A stretch of 40,000 nt of DNA from contig DCLA01000012.1 of the NCBI GenBank assembly GCA_002320815.1, positions 1 through 40,000 of the forward strand, given 5' to 3'. This stretch comes from Myxococcales bacterium UBA1660 (GTDB lineage Bacteria; Myxococcota_A; Polyangia; Polyangiales; Houyiibacteriaceae). The position numbers and the translations under genes were made by a program. Below the pieces are notes generated by a model that did not search any database, was not told the origin of the DNA, and saw only the letters and a program-made list of their open reading frames with translations. Numbering within the stretch: position 1 is the first letter of the stretch; each line of letters starts with the position of its first letter. Below, in pieces: positions 26,682-35,258 of the stretch.

Positions 26682-27094
26682 AGGTCCGGCTGGCGAAGGT
26701 GGGCCCGGTCGCCTTCGAGGCCATCGCGGGCTCCGGCGGCCAGGCGATCATCGACGGCAAGGAGGCCATCGGCGGCGAGGGCCGCGGCATGCGGCCCATG
26801 GAGGCCCTGCTCATGGCCCTGGGGAGCTGCTCGGCGATGGACGTGGTCTACATCCTCCGGAAGCAGAAGGAGCCGCTGGACGACCTGACCATCGACGTCG
26901 ACGCCGAGCGAGGCGAGGGCACCCCCTCACCCTTCACCGCGATCCATCTGACCTTCACCGCCACCGGCGCCGGCCTCAGCGAGAAGAAGGTCCAGCGCGC
27001 GGTGGCTCTCTCGGTGGAGAAGTACTGCTCGGTGGGCCTCTCCCTCAGCGACGCCATCGCCGTCACCCACGAGACCGTCGTCCGCGAGGGCTGA
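26678..27094 (+). CDS. OsmC/Ohr-family protein
   Basis: 138 residues beginning with GTG 26678 inside the cysM stop (GTGA). OsmC features: MRPMEALLMALGSCSAMDVVYILRKQ with C51, and EKYCSVGLSL with C117, the two cysteines that in OsmC/Ohr proteins reduce organic hydroperoxides. Several members of this exact subtype (YhfA-like) lack tested peroxidase activity. Co-translation with cysteine synthase points to sulfur or thiol metabolism. Cytosolic. Confidence 0.9.
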
Positions 27095-27155
27095 CCGGAA
27101 AAATCCGCCCAGCACCCTTGGTGCGGGACACGGGGGCCTTAGAAGCTCCCCGACC

Positions 27156-28301
27156 ATGGGTGAGGTTGGGACGGAGCCTGGCGGGAGCCGGAGGGGGAGA
27201 CGCCTGCGCCGCGCGCTGGTCGGGCTGCTGGTGGTGGTGGCGCTGCTGCTCCTGGTGGCCATCGGCTTCTACTGGTGGTTCGTGATGCGCGACCGCGGGC
27301 CCGTCGTGGAAGGGGAGATCGACGAGCCCCTGCTCACCGAACCCACCCGGCTCTGCGTCCGCGGCGGTCGGCGACCGTGCCGGAGCGTGGACTCGGTGGA
27401 GCAGGTCCTGAGCGCGCCCATCCTGACCATCGAGCAGGCCGAGGCGACCAGCGGCGGCATGCAGGGGGCCATCTCGCTGGCGGTCGAAGACGGCCAGGGG
27501 ACCCGGCTCCGGACCAAGTGGCGCAGCCACCAGAGCGCCTCCATCGTGAACACCCCCGTGAAGGAGCTGGCCGCCTACGGACTCCAGGCGCTCTTCCTGG
27601 AGCCGGAGGACCAGGTGATCCCCCCCGTGGTCGGCGCCTGCTTCGAGGTGGAGCACTACCGCGCCGAGGTGGACCCCGCAGCCGACGCCCTGGAAGGGAC
27701 CGACTGCGTGTACGGGTTCCTGGCCTACTGGCTGGTGGGCTCCGCGACCATCTACGCCGCTCGCGAAGACGGCCTGCTGCCGAGACCGGAGGACATCCGG
27801 GATCCGCAGCTCTACTCGGCGGAGCGCTTCCGGGACGCCGACCCGGCGACTCGGCGGAACCTGGCCATCCTGAACCTGGTGACCCACCTGGTGAACAACG
27901 GCGACGCCCACGCGGGGCAGTTCGTGCTCTACGAGGAGCCCCTGCGCCTCTTCGTCATCGACAACTCGATCGCCTTCCAGTCGATCGCCAACCCGGTGAT
28001 GACCCAGATCCAGGATCTCTCCGAGCTCATGGTCCCGTCCATCCCCGCCGACGTGGCCGATCGGCTCCGAGGACTGCAGCGCGCGGACCTCGACGCGCTG
28101 GCCAGCCTGGAGGAGCTCGCCCGGGTGGGCGGCGCCTTCGAGCACGTGGAGCCGGGCGAGCCCATCGACCCCGACGAGCGCATCCGGGTCACCGGGGACC
28201 GCATCCAGGCGGGGCTGACCACCGCCGACCTGGACGACCTCTGGGACCGCTTCGAGGGAGTCCAGGAACGGCTGGCGAGCGGCGCCCTGGGCACTTTCTG
28301 A
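27156..28301 (+). CDS. Membrane-anchored protein with Fam20/PI3-4-kinase-like catalytic motifs
   Basis: 381 residues. A basic N-terminus (RRGRRLRR) and a single hydrophobic helix at about 20-44 suggest an inside-anchored protein whose body is outside the cytoplasm. The body resembles atypical kinases of the Fam20C/HipA/PI3-4K fold: K121 (LRTKW) as ATP lysine, E137 in VNTPVKELAAYGLQALF (alpha-C Glu), D250 and H252 in NNGDAHAGQF (catalytic loop), and D269-N270 in FVIDNSIAF (metal loop). Cysteines occur as possible disulfides (LCVRGGRRPC, ACFEV, DCVYG). Kinase assignment is from motif resemblance only. Encoded alone, convergent to the DUF2461 gene; the 61-base gap before it has a small hairpin (27112-27124). 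Confidence 0.65.
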   Translation: MGEVGTEPGGSRRGRRLRRALVGLLVVVALLLLVAIGFYWWFVMRDRGPVVEGEIDEPLLTEPTRLCVRGGRRPCRSVDSVEQVLSAPILTIEQAEATSGGMQGAISLAVEDGQGTRLRTKWRSHQSASIVNTPVKELAAYGLQALFLEPEDQVIPPVVGACFEVEHYRAEVDPAADALEGTDCVYGFLAYWLVGSATIYAAREDGLLPRPEDIRDPQLYSAERFRDADPATRRNLAILNLVTHLVNNGDAHAGQFVLYEEPLRLFVIDNSIAFQSIANPVMTQIQDLSELMVPSIPADVADRLRGLQRADLDALASLEELARVGGAFEHVEPGEPIDPDERIRVTGDRIQAGLTTADLDDLWDRFEGVQERLASGALGTF

Positions 28302-28313
28302 CGTGCGCCTCCG

Positions 28314-29036
28314 TTAGAAGGCGACCCCCACCGCCTCGCAGAGGAAGCGCATGTGCTCCCGGCCGGTGGCGAAGTGGTCCCGGCAGCGCTCGACCAAGCC
28401 GGGCCCGGTGGCCTCGGCCACGGTGAGGTCCCGGACCAGGATGTGATCCTTGCGCCGCAGCTCCTCGATGAGCGGGTGGTCGGCGTCGAAGCCTTTGGGC
28501 GCGCGCTTCAGCGACTCGCCGCCGCGGCGCCACCCGGCAGCCTCGATCGCGCCGACGATGGCTTCCCACCGCTCGGGTTCGGCGGTGATCTTCTCCCGGA
28601 TGGCCCGCAGGGACTTCGCGTCGGGGCGCCACATCCCCATGCCCAGGAAGCACTCGTCCGGCGCCACGTGGAGGTAGCAGCCGGGCGCGTGGACGTCCTT
28701 GCCGTCCTCGTGGCGGAACTGGATGCCCAGGTTGGTCTTGTAGGGCGTCTTGTCCTTGCCGAAGCGGGTGTCGCGATGGACCCGCATGATCGAGCCTCCC
28801 ACCTTGCGGTCGTCGGCCACCAGGTGCTCGCTCAGGTCCGCCAGCACCGGCTCCATGGCCCGCACGAAGGCCCGCGCCGGCTCGCGCACCAACGCCTCGT
28901 AGCGGTCCTGGTTGGCCTTGAACCACGCCCGCTCGTTGTGCTCCGCCAGCTCCTTCAGGAAGCGGCGGCACCCCGGCCCCAGCTTCTCGAAGTCGGTCCC
29001 TTCGTCCGTCGCCTTCTTCGCCTTCGCTCTGCTCAT
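28314..29036 (-). CDS. DUF2461/TIGR02453 family protein
   Basis: 240 residues. The family pattern is clear: FLKELAEHNERAWFKANQDRYEALVREPARAFV near the start, then the conserved SIMRVHRDTRFGKDKTPYKTNLGIQFRHE and CYLHVAPDECFLGMGMWRPDAKSLRAIR. This is a widespread cytosolic bacterial family (also in fungi) with no assigned biochemical function. ATG 29036 is selected because the preceding 20 in-frame residues are Arg/Gly-rich. Gene is single, convergent to the kinase-like gene and divergent from the dehydratase-like gene. Confidence 0.88.
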   Translation of the reverse strand: MSRAKAKKATDEGTDFEKLGPGCRRFLKELAEHNERAWFKANQDRYEALVREPARAFVRAMEPVLADLSEHLVADDRKVGGSIMRVHRDTRFGKDKTPYKTNLGIQFRHEDGKDVHAPGCYLHVAPDECFLGMGMWRPDAKSLRAIREKITAEPERWEAIVGAIEAAGWRRGGESLKRAPKGFDADHPLIEELRRKDHILVRDLTVAEATGPGLVERCRDHFATGREHMRFLCEAVGVAF

Positions 29037-29116
29037 CGGATCACCTCCGCCCCCTCGTCGTGCGAGCCGCGGCCGTTTCGACCGGCCCCGCGACAATCCC
29101 CGTCTATCATGCGCCC

Positions 29117-30555
29117 ATGGCGATCGAGACGGGTGACGACTACGTGGACAGCCTCCGCGGCCGCGGGCTGCGGGTGCTCTACAAGGGCGAGTGGATCGAC
29201 GAACCGGTGGATCATCCGGTCATCCGCCCCTCCATCGCCGCCGTGGCCATGACCTACGACCTCGCCCGGGAGCATCCCGAGCTGGCCACGGCAGAGTCCT
29301 CGATCGCCGGCCGGCGAGTGAACCGCTTCCTGCACGTGACCGAGAGCGCCGCCGACGTGGTGGCCCAGAACCACATGCAGCGGCGGCTGGGGCAGCTCAC
29401 CGGCACCTGCTTCCAGCGGTGCGTGGGCATGGACGCCTTCAACGCCCTCTTCAGCGTCACCCACGACATCGACGACGCGGCCGGCACCGGGTACCACCCG
29501 CGGCTGCGCGCCTTTTTGCGCGACCGGCAGCTCGCCAACCACGTGGTCGGCGGCGCGATGACCGATCCCAAGGGCGACCGCTCCCGGGGCCCGGCCGACC
29601 AGGACGACCCCGCTCTCTTCGTGCACGTGGTGGAGCGGCGCGATGGCGGCGTGGTCATCCGCGGAGCCAAGGCCCACCAGACCGGCTGCCTGAACTCCCA
29701 CTGGCTGCTGGTGATGCCCACCATGCGCCTGCGCGCCGGCGACGAGGCCTACGCCATCAGCTGCGCGGTGCCGGTGGACGCGCCGGGCATCACCTACGTG
29801 CTCGGCCGCCAGGCCTCCGACGGCCGTGCCCTGGAGGGCATCGACCAGGGCAACGCCACCTACGCCGGCCAGGAGGCGCTCATCGTCTTCGAGGACGTCT
29901 TCGTCCCGGACGAACTGGTCTTCATGGACGGCGAGGTCGACTGGGCCGCCGAGCTGGTCGAGCGCTTCACCACCTACCACCGGCGCAGCTACGTCTGTAA
30001 GACCGGCCTCGGCGACGTGCTCATCGGGGCGGCGGCGCAGATCGCCGAGGACAACGGCGTACCCAAGGCCTCGCACATCCAGGACAAGCTGGTGGAGATG
30101 GCCCACCTCAACGAGACCCTCTACGGCACGGGTATCGCCGCCTCCCACGCCTCGACGCCGCGCCCGGCCGGCAACTGGGAGCCGGACCCCATGCTGGCCA
30201 ACGTCTGCAAACACAACGTCACCCGCTTCCCCTTCGAGCTGGGCCGCTTGGCCCAGGACCTCGCCGGGGGGCTGGTGGCCACCGGGCCTTCCGACAAAGA
30301 CCTCGAGCACCCGGAGGTGGGCCCGCTCCTGGAGCGCCTCTTGCGAGCGGCGCCCGGGGTGCCCACCAAACGACGGCTCCGGGTCCTGCGGCTCATCGAG
30401 AACATGACCATGGGCCGGAACGCGGTGGGCTACCTCACCGAGTCCCTCCACGGCGCCGGGTCCCCCCAGGCCCAGCGGATCCAGATCCGGCGGATGATGG
30501 ACGTCGAGGGCAAGAAGGCCCTCGCTCGGCGCCTCGCCGGCGTCGACGACGACGA

Positions 30556-30568
<13 letters not shown>
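29117..30568 (+). CDS. 4-hydroxybutyryl-CoA dehydratase/vinylacetyl-CoA isomerase (AbfD)-like
   Basis: 483 residues, alignable end to end with AbfD of Clostridium aminobutyricum: VDHPVIRPSIAAVAMTYDLA, CFQRCVGMDAFNALFS, GAMTDPKGDRS, GAKAHQTGCLNSH, GQEALIVFEDVF and TESLHGAGSPQAQRI. AbfD is an FAD and 4Fe-4S enzyme dehydrating 4-hydroxybutyryl-CoA to crotonyl-CoA through a ketyl radical. Predicted cluster ligands are C98, C102, H288 and C294. In the clostridial enzyme, as I recall its sequence, H292 and C299 are seven apart (HRQSYGGC); here they are six apart (HRRSYVC). No other genes of GABA, succinate or 3HP/4HB metabolism are adjacent, so the role is unassigned. Confidence 0.85.
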
Positions 30569-31641
<1,073 letters not shown>

Positions 31642-31673
31642 GGTCGCCCGAGGACCGCCGGCGTTAGTTCCCC

Positions 31674-32390
31674 TCAGAGCGCGTCGGGGAGCGCGCAGTA
31701 GAGCTCTTCCACGCCGAGCGGCACGCAGACCTCGTCGCAGACCGTGCTGGCGCACTCGCGGCCATCGTCGCACTCGTCGCCCAGCGCCAGCCGCGGCTGG
31801 CAGGTCCCCTCGGACACGAAGGGCGTGAAGCCCTCGCAGTAGAGCGCGGAGAGGCAGCTGTCGTTCTGCCGGCAGGTGTCACCCGGTCCCCCGAGGTCGA
31901 CACAGTAGGAGCGACCGCCGCCGCCGCTGGCGCAGCTCTGAGCCAGGTCGTTGCACGAGTAGGCCGCGGCCACGTCGAGCCAGCCGTCGGGGGTGCACTC
32001 GCCGCCCGGGTCCACGGTGCCGCGCAGGACCCGGAGGAGCCCGGTCCGCGCGGTGGTCCACTGGGCGAGCTCGGTGTCGCAGTCGGCCGCGTACGCGGCG
32101 CCCTCCTCGGCGACCACCGCGGCCACCGAGGGGCTGTAGCCGGTGCGCGGATCGAGGAGCACCTCGGAGATGCGACTGGTGCACCGGCGGGCCACGTCGG
32201 CCTCGCAGGTGTCGGGGTCCGCGGTGGGCGCCGAGCAACAGCGGAAGTGTCCGTCGCAGACCACCACGGCCACCTCGCCGCAGAAGTCCTCGGCGGCGAC
32301 GGGCGGCAGGTCGCCGCCCTCGCGGTGGTCCTCCGGGTCGTTGATGAAGGAGCAGCCGGCGAGGAGCAGGAGGATCCCGAGACGGCGCAT
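31674..32390 (-). CDS. Cysteine-rich lipoprotein
   Basis: 238 residues. Lipoprotein signal RRLGILLLLAGC13, then an acidic stretch and a mature region with about twenty cysteines in the last 190 residues, including GHFRCCSAP, PGDTCRQNDSCLSALYC, LGDECDDGRECASTVCDEVC. Paired cysteines with Gly-Asp-x-C spacing are typical of disulfide-rich extracellular modules (Dickkopf-like) that are abundant in myxobacterial surface lipoproteins. No enzyme motif is present. Its ATG overlaps the stop of the TPR/membrane gene (ATGA at 32390-32393 region), so the two proteins are co-expressed. Confidence 0.83.
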   Translation of the reverse strand: MRRLGILLLLAGCSFINDPEDHREGGDLPPVAAEDFCGEVAVVVCDGHFRCCSAPTADPDTCEADVARRCTSRISEVLLDPRTGYSPSVAAVVAEEGAAYAADCDTELAQWTTARTGLLRVLRGTVDPGGECTPDGWLDVAAAYSCNDLAQSCASGGGGRSYCVDLGGPGDTCRQNDSCLSALYCEGFTPFVSEGTCQPRLALGDECDDGRECASTVCDEVCVPLGVEELYCALPDAL

Positions 32391-33154
32391 CAGAAGGTCC
32401 CCCGGAGCGCCACGTGGCCGAGCCCGACCTGCGCCTGCACCTGGGCCTCGTCGTCGCCGCCCACCGTGAAGAGCACGATCAGCCCCGCCGCCGCGGCGGC
32501 CACCGCGCCGACCAAGCTGATGTCGGCCACCAGGTTCCGGCGCCGCAGCGGGTCGAGGTCCGCGTCCTCGCAGTGCGGCGGGGGCGTCGGCGTGTCTCGG
32601 CCGCAGGTGTTGGCCAGGTCGCGATCGGTGGCCTCGCTCAGCCCCGCGGCGACGCCGAAGGAGACCGCCAAGGCGCCCGCGGCGATGAAGAGCGCCGTGG
32701 CAGCGACCGGGACCCGTCGCTTCTCCACGAAGATCACCGGCGTGGCCAGGGTGCCGTCGGCGCCGGGCTCGGCCACCGACCCCACCTGGCCGCCGACGGC
32801 CGGCGCCTCCGCGCGGGCCCGCAGCCGGACCACTCGCGCTCCGAGGGCGTCGCGGCGCTCGGCGTCCAGGTCCTCGGCGTCCGCGAGATAGCCCTCCAGG
32901 GCGTCGGCCGCAGGCCCCGGACGACCGGCCCGCTCGGCGGCGAGGTAGACGTTGTAGAGCAGCTCGGGGTGCCCGGTGAGCGCGTGGGCCCGGCGGAAGT
33001 CGGCCTCGGCCTCTTCGTAGGCGCCGCGGTCGTAGCGCGCGACGCCCCGCTCGAAGGCCACCCGGGCTTCGGCGACGGAGTCGTCGCTGGGCGCTTGGGC
33101 GGAAGCGGTGAGGGAGGTGCAGGCCAAGACTACGGCCAAAGCGAATGCTCGCAT
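32390..33154 (-). CDS. Exported TPR protein with two C-terminal membrane helices
   Basis: 254 residues. The signal peptide MRAFALAVVLACTSLTASAQA is followed by a TPR-like block (EARVAFERGVARYDRGAYEEAEADFRRAHALTGHPELLYNVYLAAERAGR) at about 25-85 and a second helical hairpin. After a linker, two hydrophobic segments (about 150-175 and 215-240) lie on either side of a Cys-containing loop (NTCGRDTPTPPPHC). This is a common architecture in myxobacteria for proteins encoded with kinases or secreted factors. It is translationally coupled to the Cys-rich lipoprotein. Start at 33154 gives the signal peptide; an upstream in-frame start would not. Confidence 0.82.
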   Translation of the reverse strand: MRAFALAVVLACTSLTASAQAPSDDSVAEARVAFERGVARYDRGAYEEAEADFRRAHALTGHPELLYNVYLAAERAGRPGPAADALEGYLADAEDLDAERRDALGARVVRLRARAEAPAVGGQVGSVAEPGADGTLATPVIFVEKRRVPVAATALFIAAGALAVSFGVAAGLSEATDRDLANTCGRDTPTPPPHCEDADLDPLRRRNLVADISLVGAVAAAAAGLIVLFTVGGDDEAQVQAQVGLGHVALRGTF

Positions 33155-33198
33155 CGGGCGCGATGATAACCTCCCCGCCCCTCGGCCCGCCACGCTCG

Positions 33199-34629
33199 AT
33201 GGATTCCGCCCCGGGAGGTAACGTCTCGGCGCCGCCTCCGTCGCCCCCCTCCCCCGTGTCCACCTCCAACCCTCCGCCCGCTCCCGCGAGCCCCCGCCGC
33301 CAGCGCATCCTGGAGGGACCGGTGGGTCCCACGCTCCTCCGCCTGGCCCTGCCGATGGTGGTGGGCATCGCCGCCGTCCTCTTCTTCAACCTGGTGGACA
33401 CCTTCTGGGTCGGGCAGCTCGGCGCGATGGAGCTCGCCGCGATGGGCTTCACCTTCCCGGTGGTGATGGTGGTGACCAACCTGACCATCGGGCTGTCCAT
33501 CGGGTCCACGGCGGTCATCGCCGCCTCCCTCGGCGAGGGGGACCCCGAGGCGCCCCGGCGCCTCACCACCGACGCGCTCCTCTTCGCGCTCCTCATCGTG
33601 GCCGCCGTATGCGCCGTGGGTGTCGCGACCATCGACCCCCTCTTCCGGGCGCTGGGCGCCGACGCGGAGACGCTGCCGCTGATCCGCGAGTACATGGAGC
33701 CCTGGTATCTCGGCGTGGGGCTCCTGGTGATCCCCATGGTCGGCAACGGCGCCATCCGCGCCACCGGCGACACCCTCACGCCGAGTCTGGTGATGATCGC
33801 CGCCGGCCTCACCAACGCCGGCCTCGATCCGCTGCTGATCTTCGGCTGGGGTCCCTTCCCGGCCCTGGGCCTGCGTGGCGCGGCCTACGCGACCCTGGGC
33901 TCCTACGGGATCTCCTTCGTGGCCTGCGGGTGGCTGCTGGTCCGCCGCGAGCACCTGCTCAGCTTCCATCGGCCCACCGCGGCCGCCATCGCCGCCTCCT
34001 GGCGGCGCATCCTGCGCATCGGCTTGCCGGCGGCCGGCACCAACCTCCTGACCCCGCTCGCCGCGGGCGCGATCACCCGCCTCGTCGCCCAGCATGGACC
34101 GCAGGCGGTCGCCGCCTACGGGGCCGGCGTGCGGGTGGAGGGCCTGGCCATGATGGGCGTCTACGCCCTCACCGCCGCGCTCACGCCCTTCGTCGGACAG
34201 AACCACGGCGCCGGACAGGTGGACCGCATCCGGGAGACCCTGCGCTTCAACGTGAAGGCCGCCGCCGTGTGGGGCCTCGCCGCCGCGGCGGTGCTCGCGC
34301 TGGTCGCCGACCCGCTGGCGCGCCTGCTCAACGAGGATCCGGCCATCGTGCGCACCACGAGGCTCTTCCTGTGGATCGTGCCCGCCAGCTACATCCCCTA
34401 CGGCATCGCCCTCCTCGTGGCGGCCATGTACAACGCGATGGAGAAGCCCCTGAAGGCCACCTTCCTCGCGGCCCTGCGGCTCATCGCGCTGGCGGTCCCC
34501 CTGGCCTGGCTGGGGTCGCAGCTCTTCGGGATCCCCGGGCTCTTCGCCGGCATCGCCGCGGCGAACACCGTGATGGGCATCACCGCCGCCCTCGTGGTGC
34601 GCCGCGATCTGGTGGCCCATCGCGTGTAG
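33199..34629 (+). CDS. MATE-family multidrug/metabolite efflux protein
   Basis: 476 residues with twelve hydrophobic segments in two repeats. The start of the domain, RILEGPVGPTLLRLALPMVVGIAAVLFFNLVDTFWVGQLG, is typical of MATE exporters, which use Na+ or H+ gradients to expel cationic drugs or metabolites. GNGAIRATGDTLTPSLVMI and FVGQNHGAGQVDRIRE (the conserved Q-N-x-G-A motif) repeat later in the chain. A 45-residue Pro/Ser-rich cytoplasmic extension precedes the first helix. ATG 33199 is used; ATG 33163 would lengthen the tail by 12 residues. It is divergent from the TPR gene with 44 bases between. Confidence 0.9.
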   Translation: MDSAPGGNVSAPPPSPPSPVSTSNPPPAPASPRRQRILEGPVGPTLLRLALPMVVGIAAVLFFNLVDTFWVGQLGAMELAAMGFTFPVVMVVTNLTIGLSIGSTAVIAASLGEGDPEAPRRLTTDALLFALLIVAAVCAVGVATIDPLFRALGADAETLPLIREYMEPWYLGVGLLVIPMVGNGAIRATGDTLTPSLVMIAAGLTNAGLDPLLIFGWGPFPALGLRGAAYATLGSYGISFVACGWLLVRREHLLSFHRPTAAAIAASWRRILRIGLPAAGTNLLTPLAAGAITRLVAQHGPQAVAAYGAGVRVEGLAMMGVYALTAALTPFVGQNHGAGQVDRIRETLRFNVKAAAVWGLAAAAVLALVADPLARLLNEDPAIVRTTRLFLWIVPASYIPYGIALLVAAMYNAMEKPLKATFLAALRLIALAVPLAWLGSQLFGIPGLFAGIAAANTVMGITAALVVRRDLVAHRV

Positions 34630-34638
34630 GGTGCGGCG

Positions 34639-35226
34639 ATGACCGACCCGCGCATCGACGAACTCTTGGACTTCTGGTTGGGCCCCCTGGACGCCGAGGG
34701 GTTCTCCGACGCCGCCCACCAGCAGCGGTGGTTCCAGAAGAGCGACGACTTCGACCGCGAGCTCGAGGAGCGCTTCGGCGCGCTGCATCGGGCGGCCGCC
34801 GCCGGCGAGCTCGACGAGTGGCGGAAGACCCCCCGCGGACGGCTGGCGCTCATCGTCCTCCTCGATCAGCTCAGCCGGAACCTCCACCGGGACACGCCCG
34901 GGATGTTCGCCCAGGATCCGGAGGCCCTCGCCCTGGCCAAGGAAGCCCTCGCCCTCGGCGACGAGGCCACCCTCGCGCCCCAGGAGCGCTACTTCCTCTA
35001 CATGCCCTTCATGCACTCCGAGGATCCCAGCGACCAGGAGAAGTGCGTGGCCCTCTTCGAGGCCGCCCAGGCGAGGTACCCCGGGAACTTCGATCCCAAG
35101 TGGGCGGTGGCCCATCGGGACATCGTGGTGCGCTTCGGGCGCTTCCCGCACCGCAACGCCATCCTCGGGCGGGAGAGCACCGCCGAGGAGCGAGCGTTCC
35201 TGGAAGAGCCGGGCTCGTCGTTCTGA
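34639..35226 (+). CDS. DUF924 family protein
   Basis: 195 residues. The family signature is seen in ELLDFWLGP, QRWFQKSDDFDRELEERFG, GRLALIVLLDQLSRNLHRDTPGMFAQDPEAL, and FLYMPFMHSEDPSDQEKCVALFE, RFGRFPHRNAILGRESTAEE. DUF924 proteins are all-helical, TPR-like, and found widely in bacteria and fungi without assigned function. Nine bases separate it from the MATE gene, so the two probably form an operon. A hairpin between its stop and the convergent kinase gene probably ends both transcripts. Confidence 0.9.
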   Translation: MTDPRIDELLDFWLGPLDAEGFSDAAHQQRWFQKSDDFDRELEERFGALHRAAAAGELDEWRKTPRGRLALIVLLDQLSRNLHRDTPGMFAQDPEALALAKEALALGDEATLAPQERYFLYMPFMHSEDPSDQEKCVALFEAAQARYPGNFDPKWAVAHRDIVVRFGRFPHRNAILGRESTAEERAFLEEPGSSF

Positions 35227-35234
35227 GGGCGGGA

Positions 35235-35251
35235 CCGGGCGGCGCGCCCGG
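35235..35251. terminator. 7-bp GC hairpin between convergent genes
   Basis: CCGGGCG (35235-35241) and CGCCCGG (35245-35251) pair perfectly around GCG, in the 32-base gap between the stops of the DUF924 and Ser/Thr kinase genes. No T-run exists on either side. A shared bidirectional, possibly Rho-assisted, terminator is the likely role. Confidence 0.5.
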
Positions 35252-35258
35252 CGCCCCG

